A program made the translations under genes and the position numbers. A DNA stretch of 64,000 nt from the NCBI RefSeq assembly GCF_900167135.1, contig NZ_FUWZ01000002.1, forward strand, positions 1,080,651-1,144,650, given 5' to 3'. Below the pieces are notes generated by a model. It was not told the DNA's origin. It saw nothing but the letters and a program-made list of their open reading frames with translations, and searched no databases. Shown here piece after piece: positions 58,989 through 64,000 of this stretch (its first letter is position 1; every line of letters starts with the position of its first letter). The DNA is from Chitinophaga eiseniae. GTDB taxonomy: Bacteria; Bacteroidota; Bacteroidia; Chitinophagales; Chitinophagaceae.

Positions 58989-60662
58989 TCAATTCAACTT
59001 TCGTGCCATGACCAGGGGCTGTTTCCAGCGTTTCACCCGGCCTTTGAGGTCAAATATTTCAATTAAAAATATATAAATACCTGGCGGCAAAAGTACTTTA
59101 TTTTCTCCAAATCCATCCCAGTAGAGATTTCCTTTATTTCCCATCGTCATGTTCCGCGCCAGGCGGCACACAGGGCGGCCTGCGGCGTCAAAAACCGTAA
59201 CGTTGCCCACCCATCCGGCGCCGGGAAGCTCCCATTGCAGTGTGGCGCGGTTGGCAGGAGCGGGATCGTCCGGACAAAACACGGCTGGTTTCACTTCCAT
59301 GTGGGCATTGTCCGTGATTTTCGGCCATGGATGAGAGTTAGCGTATCCGGGTGTGGCATATCCCGCAGAAGCCGCAGCGGATGTCCAGCGAACGGTATGA
59401 GCGCTGTCCCGGCGTTCGAGGGCCACGCCCTTCGGCTGGCTGATCAGCGGAAAATGGAAAGCCGACTGATAGCTGACCTCATCCAGCACCACACTATCCG
59501 CCAGCAGCAGCAGGGCGCCGGCTTCCGCTGGCATAGACGGCAGGCTGGCCACTTCCTGCACATTTTCGGGACTGCTGCAGCGGTAATAACCACATAGCCG
59601 GTCCGCCGCTGTGGTAATGGCCAGCCATTGCCCTGGCATCAGCAAACGACCATTGGCAGCGATTCTTTTTACAGGCCCCTGTCGACCGTCTGCCTTTCTG
59701 ACGCAAAGAAAAACATTCCGAAGGCTGATAGCATGGGCGCTGCGATTATGCAATTCAATAAATTCCGGTACGCCGGCCGGCGGGTCAAACAACAGTTCAT
59801 TGATGACCAGATCGCCTGCTACCGGTGGCTGTGGCCGTGCAAAAGGCAGACTGTTTTTCAGGCTGCTTTCCTTGCCGTCGCAGTCGATGATACCTCGTAA
59901 GGTAACGCTGCCGGTATCAACGGCCGTCCCCAACCGGAGAGATACAATGTTAAACAGCGGAGGCAGTACTGACACAGCAGCCACAGGAGAAGTGCTTACC
60001 TGGTATCCATCCGTGGACGCGGTTTTTCCGCTGTCGAGCGTTTTGCTGAAATGGAGCAGCAGGTGCAGGCTATCGGGCATCTCTATAAAATAAAGGTCAG
60101 GCCGGGTATCTGTTGTTACCTGCCCGGCCGCAGCATTGTAAGTTCCGGGTGTACCGCCGGCAGGGGCAACGGAAGCTGTCCAGTTTATTTTCCCGCTGCA
60201 GGGTTGCGACGGGTCGCGCATCTCCAGGCTGCGACCTGCGCGGGCAGATGTGGGCAGGTCATACCAGGCATCGGTGTAAGCAACGGCATGTCTCACCTCC
60301 CGACGCTCGTTGTACAGCACCACCAGCCCGGTATCGTCCGGCAGCGGTGGGAACCGGTCTACCGGCAGCACATTGGGCACAGAGAAGTGCGCTGCCGGCG
60401 CGCACAGCAGCAGCAGGCTATCCGGCTGTAATAAATAAGGAGGCAATGTGATCTCCCGTTTGTTCACTGCCAGCGTCCAGCGCTGTAACTGTACAGCGTG
60501 ACCGCTCCTGTTGCGCAGTTCTACATATTCAAAGGGCGGCAATCCTATAGCGGGCGCGGGTTTGATCATCATCTCATGAACCACGATATCATAAATACCG
60601 GTAACGGCTGTGTCGCGGGCTGTGATAAACTGCCACAGCAGGGCAATACAAACAATAGACAT
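58989..60662 (-). CDS. Secreted lamin-tail-domain protein with gliding/T9SS-type C-terminus
   Basis: 557 residues with an N-terminal hydrophobic stretch (MSIVCIALLWQFITA). Two lamin-tail domains are visible: IYDIVVHEMMIKPAP...EYVELRNRSGHAVQLQRW (residues about 25-150) and VINELLFDPPAGVPEFIELHNRSAHAISL (about 285-410). The C-terminus (VTVFDAAGRPVCRLARN ... LYWDGFGENKVLLPPGIYIFLIEIFD) resembles FlgD-Ig/T9SS-associated CTDs. Likely exported to the surface. Preceded by no clear promoter; single gene. Confidence 0.85.
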   Translation of the reverse strand: MSIVCIALLWQFITARDTAVTGIYDIVVHEMMIKPAPAIGLPPFEYVELRNRSGHAVQLQRWTLAVNKREITLPPYLLQPDSLLLLCAPAAHFSVPNVLPVDRFPPLPDDTGLVVLYNERREVRHAVAYTDAWYDLPTSARAGRSLEMRDPSQPCSGKINWTASVAPAGGTPGTYNAAAGQVTTDTRPDLYFIEMPDSLHLLLHFSKTLDSGKTASTDGYQVSTSPVAAVSVLPPLFNIVSLRLGTAVDTGSVTLRGIIDCDGKESSLKNSLPFARPQPPVAGDLVINELLFDPPAGVPEFIELHNRSAHAISLRNVFLCVRKADGRQGPVKRIAANGRLLMPGQWLAITTAADRLCGYYRCSSPENVQEVASLPSMPAEAGALLLLADSVVLDEVSYQSAFHFPLISQPKGVALERRDSAHTVRWTSAAASAGYATPGYANSHPWPKITDNAHMEVKPAVFCPDDPAPANRATLQWELPGAGWVGNVTVFDAAGRPVCRLARNMTMGNKGNLYWDGFGENKVLLPPGIYIFLIEIFDLKGRVKRWKQPLVMARKLN

Positions 60663-60784
60663 ATAATATGGCTTTTAAGGGGGTTAAGTCCCAAACATAC
60701 AGGTAATCCGGGAGTTGTATGTTAATGCCGTCTTAACGGCCGAATAAATACTACAGATTGTTATGAAAAGCGGTGCGTATATAT

Positions 60785-60792
60785 TAATTTTG
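60785..60792 (+). promoter_or_regulatory. Predicted -7 element (TAATTTTG) for asd
   Basis: TAATTTTG is 29 bp before the ATG at 60822, matching TAnnTTTG. Confidence 0.45.
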
Positions 60793-60821
60793 GGACTCCA
60801 AAAATTAAAATGTAAAACAAA

Positions 60822-61811
60822 ATGAAAGTTGCCGTAGTAGGAGCGACCGGTCTGGTAGGCTCAAAAATGTTACAGGTGTTGACAGAGCGGAATTTCCCTG
60901 TCACTGAATTGATTCCCGTGGCTTCTGAGAAGTCCGTAGGCAAGGAAGTAACATTTAAGGGTAAGACCTGGAAGGTGGTGAGCGCTGATACGGCTATTTC
61001 CATGAAGCCCAACGTGGCTATTTTCTCTGCCGGCGGCGGCACCTCCCTGGAGTGGGCCCCTAAATTTGCGGCGGCAGGCATTACGGTGATCGATAACTCC
61101 AGCGCCTGGAGAATGGACCCTACCAAAAAACTGGTGGTACCGGAAGTAAACGGCGATGCCATCACACAGGAAGACAAAATCATTGCGAATCCTAACTGTT
61201 CTACCATACAGATGGTGCTGGTGCTGAAGCCCCTGCACGAAAAATATAAGATTAAAAGAGTGGTGGTGTCCACCTACCAGTCTGTAACCGGTACCGGCGT
61301 TAAAGCGGTTACCCAGCTGATGAATGAAAGACAGGGTATCACCGGTGAAATGGCATATGCTTATCCGATTGACCTGAACGTGATTCCCCAGATCGACGTA
61401 TTTCTCGATAACGGCTATACGAAAGAGGAGATGAAGATGGTGAACGAGACCAAGAAAATTATGCGCGACGAGAGCATCAAAGTAACGGCTACGACTGTAC
61501 GCATTCCTGTAATGGGCGGGCATAGTGAATCCGTGAACATCGAGTTTGAAAACGACTATGATGTAAACGAAGTACGGACGCTGCTTTCACAGACACCGGG
61601 CGTGATCGTGGTTGACGACCCGTCTAAGGCGCAGTACCCGATGCCGAAAGATGCGCATGATAAAGATGAAGTGTTTGTAGGCCGTATCCGTCGTGACGAA
61701 ACACAGCCCAACACTGTGAACATGTGGATTGTGGCAGATAACCTGCGTAAGGGCGCTGCAACAAACGCAGTTCAGATTGCAGAATATTTGCAACAAAAGA
61801 ACTGGTTATAA
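60822..61811 (+). CDS. asd: Aspartate-semialdehyde dehydrogenase
   Basis: 329 residues. NADP-binding GATGLVGSKM (residues 7-16), the active-site Cys126 in IIANPNCSTIQMVLVLKPL, and GGHSESVNIEF with the catalytic His. It reduces aspartyl phosphate to aspartate semialdehyde, feeding lysine/DAP, threonine and methionine synthesis. Full length. Own -7 element upstream and a strong terminator (61903-61934) downstream. Confidence 0.96.
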   Translation: MKVAVVGATGLVGSKMLQVLTERNFPVTELIPVASEKSVGKEVTFKGKTWKVVSADTAISMKPNVAIFSAGGGTSLEWAPKFAAAGITVIDNSSAWRMDPTKKLVVPEVNGDAITQEDKIIANPNCSTIQMVLVLKPLHEKYKIKRVVVSTYQSVTGTGVKAVTQLMNERQGITGEMAYAYPIDLNVIPQIDVFLDNGYTKEEMKMVNETKKIMRDESIKVTATTVRIPVMGGHSESVNIEFENDYDVNEVRTLLSQTPGVIVVDDPSKAQYPMPKDAHDKDEVFVGRIRRDETQPNTVNMWIVADNLRKGAATNAVQIAEYLQQKNWL

Positions 61812-61902
61812 TCATACTGTCGTGCTATGTAATTGTGTGCCGTAAACACACCCTGAACGTAATCCCGCGTATGGCTATACGAAAATGAAATCATAACTCC
61901 TT

Positions 61903-61934
61903 AAAAGCAAGCGTTTTAGCGCTTGCTTTTTTTT
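61903..61934 (+). terminator. Intrinsic terminator of asd
   Basis: AAAAGCAAGCG, TTTTAG loop, CGCTTGCTTTT, then TTTT; classical. Confidence 0.85.
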
Positions 61935-62127
61935 GAATATTTCACAATAGCATAACACACAAAGTGTAAAAATTACACGGAAGTAGTATTGATTTGTGGC
62001 TTATAAAATCCAATTTTGATAACATAATCCTATGCCAACTAAGCTTTTTGCAAAAAGAGTAGTCCAATTTTAGAGAGATGCCGGATATTTTCGTTATTTT
62101 CTAATCAGAAAACACCCTTTAAGTCCT

Positions 62128-62379
62128 ATGAAAACCAACACCAATCGTGAGCTTTTGTTAATGCACAAGTTTACTGAAGAGTGGAGCACCAATTTTTCCT
62201 CACAAGTGTCCAGAATCATGAATATCGTGGACCAGCAGGACACACTGGACGGAATAATTCCTACCATTGAGGTGGCAAATGTTTACAACCAGCGGTTTGC
62301 CCACGCGCGTACAGACAAGGAGAATTTACTGAAGAACAGAAAAGCGCGTCCGTTTGAGTTTCTTATTCACAAAAACTAG
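62128..62379 (+). CDS. Small hypothetical protein, 83 residues
   Basis: ATG at 62128 after TAAGTCCT. MKTNTNRELLLMHKFTEEWSTNFSSQ, then SRIMNIVDQQDTLDGIIPTIEVANVYNQR, then a Lys/Arg-rich KENLLKNRKARPFEF end. No signal peptide or TM. Good reading-frame length and placement between asd and DUF2461. I do not recognise the family. Confidence 0.55.
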   Translation: MKTNTNRELLLMHKFTEEWSTNFSSQVSRIMNIVDQQDTLDGIIPTIEVANVYNQRFAHARTDKENLLKNRKARPFEFLIHKN

Positions 62380-62380
62380 A

Positions 62381-62484
62381 CATTTAGTCATTTTTCCATT
62401 TGGTTATTTAATTATTTGAATAAGGTGGAAGACCTTGGCATAAGCTTAAATAGCTAAATAACCAAATGAAAAAATGGCTAAATG
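62381..62484. repeat. Near-perfect stop-to-stop inverted repeat
   Basis: Left arm 62381-62410 and right arm 62455-62484 match in 28 of 30 positions after reversal; words CATTTAG, CATTTGGTTATTTA. AAGGT/ACCTT pairs in the centre. It starts 1 nt after the stop at 62379 and ends 3 nt before the stop codon of the convergent gene (62488). Confidence 0.75.
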
Positions 62485-62487
62485 GCG

Positions 62488-63147
62488 TTAGTCCATGGCA
62501 CGGTTAATGAATGCAATCAGCGGCTGCATGAGCGCAAACGTTTTTAAGATTTCCCGGACGAGCGACGGTTGTACGCAGGTGTCATCTGTTACGGGGTGTG
62601 ATACAATGAGGCTTTTTAATTTCAGGTAGGCTATAGCGGGATTATCACTCTGATATCCCTGCGGTACTGTTTTGAGGGCTTCGCCTTCTACCTTTCCGAA
62701 ATGTTTGATAAAACCTTTATTGGCGATGATGCGTTCAAACTCGTCGAAATTGTAGTCAATTTCCTGGCGTACTTTTTTCAGTTCAGGGGCAGCCGGCATC
62801 CAGAGGCCGCCGCCGGCATAACTATTGCCGCCCGGTTCCAGATGGAAATAATACCCTGCCAGGGTCGACTTTTTGCCGCCTGCCTGGAAGGAGGCGGCCA
62901 TATTTATTTTATAAGGTGTTTTATCTTTCGAGAATCTAACGTCCTTGTATATACGAAATACACAATCTTTCAACTGTAACCCGGCGAGCGTGGCATCCTG
63001 CCTCGCCATACCATCTATCAGTTGCTGGACCATACTTTCAAAATCCGCTTTGGCGGCCAGGTACTGGTCCCGGTGTTCGTCGAACCAGCCCTTGTTATTG
63101 TGCTGCTTCAGTGATTTAAGAAATTTCAACGTGGAAGGCTGTAACAT
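62488..63147 (-). CDS. DUF2461 domain-containing protein
   Basis: 219 residues from ATG at 63145-63147 (MLQPSTLKFLKSLKQHNNK). A 92-codon upstream extension is open but lacks similarity and is rejected. DUF2461 hallmarks: NKGWFDEHRDQYLAAKADFE, FRIYKDVRFSKDKTPYKINMAASFQAGG and GYYFHLEPGGNSYAGGGLW. Function unknown. Cytosolic. Convergent with the small ORF. Confidence 0.88.
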   Translation of the reverse strand: MLQPSTLKFLKSLKQHNNKGWFDEHRDQYLAAKADFESMVQQLIDGMARQDATLAGLQLKDCVFRIYKDVRFSKDKTPYKINMAASFQAGGKKSTLAGYYFHLEPGGNSYAGGGLWMPAAPELKKVRQEIDYNFDEFERIIANKGFIKHFGKVEGEALKTVPQGYQSDNPAIAYLKLKSLIVSHPVTDDTCVQPSLVREILKTFALMQPLIAFINRAMD

Positions 63148-63331
63148 TGTTATTATTTTTTTATAGCAAGATAATACATGCGGCTGATAAAATTTTCCCG
63201 GGCTGAAGCTCCGGGGCTGCGTTGTAAAGCAGTTATCTGCTAAATGCGCAAAAGAGGCAGGCCCTGTAGGCCAACCTCCTTCACTGCAAGGGTTTCCTTT
63301 TCTCGTTTCTCTATGAGTCAGATTTTGGTTT

Positions 63332-64000
63332 TCAAAAGTGGTAAACAGCGGCAAACAATACATTTGCCGTAACACCGGAGGCCACTCCGTCAGATTTATG
63401 AAAAATATCCGCCGACGCATTATCGACCCTGAACTCCGGTATAATGGTCAGGTTTCCTGCCTTATAGTTGAGTGACAGCGTGCCGGCCACCACACTACCG
63501 CCCCCTGGTACTGCGCCAAATACTTTCACCCCGTCCTTATCACTGAAATACTCGCCACGGAGCGTAAGGCCTACTTTGTTGGTGAAATCGCAGTTGACAT
63601 ACAACGCTGATCCCCACCAGTTGGCACTCTTCTTATCTTCTTTGGGGGCGCGGGTATTCAGGTAGGTGCTGTAGGTACCATTGTAGCCCAGCCCCAGTAC
63701 GTTATTCACCTGGTAGGTAGCCACTACGTCTACCTGATGGTTCTGCACGCCCAGCGTATCTTTTCCCTCCAGGTAGTTGAGATAAAGCTTGATCGGTGTT
63801 TCCGCCGGGGCAAAGCCCAGCTGCGCGCCTATATATTTATGACTGTTTAAGGTGACTGATTTGAGATCGGTAGGATTAAACACGCCTACCATCGCACTGA
63901 GCGAAGAGGTGAGGGCTATATCCGCTTTTACGCCGGTGTGAAAAAACGGACCGTAGCTAAACATATAACTCATGCTGTAGTTCCGGTTCAGATAAGCATC
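63332..64000 (-). CDS. Porin-like outer-membrane beta-barrel protein (5' end beyond window)
   Basis: At least 222 residues; the frame is open to the right edge (DAYLNRNYSMSYMFSYGPF). The strand pattern and ending (YKAGNLTIIPEFRVDNASADIFHK ... ANVLFAAVYHF) match the BBP2/DUF1597-like porin family common in Chitinophagales. A C-terminal aromatic F is present. Transport substrate unknown. Confidence 0.75.
   Translation of the reverse strand, partial: DAYLNRNYSMSYMFSYGPFFHTGVKADIALTSSLSAMVGVFNPTDLKSVTLNSHKYIGAQLGFAPAETPIKLYLNYLEGKDTLGVQNHQVDVVATYQVNNVLGLGYNGTYSTYLNTRAPKEDKKSANWWGSALYVNCDFTNKVGLTLRGEYFSDKDGVKVFGAVPGGGSVVAGTLSLNYKAGNLTIIPEFRVDNASADIFHKSDGVASGVTANVLFAAVYHF

Noticed and set aside
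62488..63420. Longer form of the DUF2461 protein from an upstream non-ATG start
   Set aside because: The first 91 residues have no family similarity; DUF2461 starts at MLQPSTLKFL (63147).

Overview
The window reads as chromosomal DNA of a Bacteroidota (Bacteroidetes) bacterium, most likely a Chitinophaga-type member of the Chitinophagales. Evidence: lineage-typical families (DUF4271 beside hemD, DUF5606, TAT-variant ActB, BBP2-like barrel, TIGR02757, DUF2911, lamin-tail proteins), a complete Alternative Complex III plus heme-copper oxidase locus, and many start regions preceded by the Bacteroidota -7 promoter motif TAnnTTTG. Several genes start with GTG or TTG. I saw no rRNA, tRNA, CRISPR array, prophage or intact insertion sequence.

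Layout. 0-4 kb: heme genes (hemD fragment, DUF4271 membrane protein, hemW) and a deoxyhypusine-synthase-family enzyme. 4-26 kb: housekeeping and envelope genes (ACP phosphodiesterase family, DUF2911, a PLP transsulfuration enzyme, TIGR02757, fatty acid hydroxylase, class A-like serine hydrolase, FAH-family hydrolase plus flavin reductase, Usp, lysS, a DPP-IV-type peptidase, CsaA-like protein, LptC with an outer-membrane barrel, a Lon-N-domain protein). 26-32 kb: glycosyltransferase, meaB, a guanidinium-type SMR exporter behind a leader ORF, a ClC channel, and a protoglobin / DUF2024 / MarR group. 32-48 kb: one long minus-strand respiratory locus, actABCDEF - coxB - coxA - ctaB - two subunit-III-like proteins - subunit IV - SCO - DUF420 - a small CxxC membrane protein. 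This is the menaquinol:cytochrome c oxidoreductase, the terminal oxidase it feeds, and their heme/copper assembly factors. 48-56 kb: NlpE-like lipoprotein, purN, then a metal-homeostasis group (TonB receptor, COG0523 GTPase, MerC-like protein, SCO, Fur/Zur-type regulator) with a perfect 9-1-9 palindrome over one promoter. 56-64 kb: M3 peptidase, DUF5606, lamin-tail protein, asd, small ORF, DUF2461, and a truncated porin-like barrel.

The least explained signals are between genes. (1) Four same-strand copies (6.5, 19.2, 21.9, 22.3 kb) of a roughly 100-nt element: an 8-bp hairpin with AGAC/AGAA loop and a covarying base pair, then a near-invariant AACCATATC block, then in three copies a CATTT..TGAA block at a fixed 60-62 nt distance. 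(2) Long, nearly stop-to-stop inverted repeats in convergent gene gaps, built from a few short words (GATTTTTTGATTTAC, or CGCAAAG-rich) around a terminator hairpin; two loci 46 kb apart carry the same 28-nt arm. (3) A leader ORF with mutually exclusive pairings before the SMR exporter gene. (4) A TTGCAATTG pair over the protoglobin promoter, near a MarR regulator with a four-cysteine tail.
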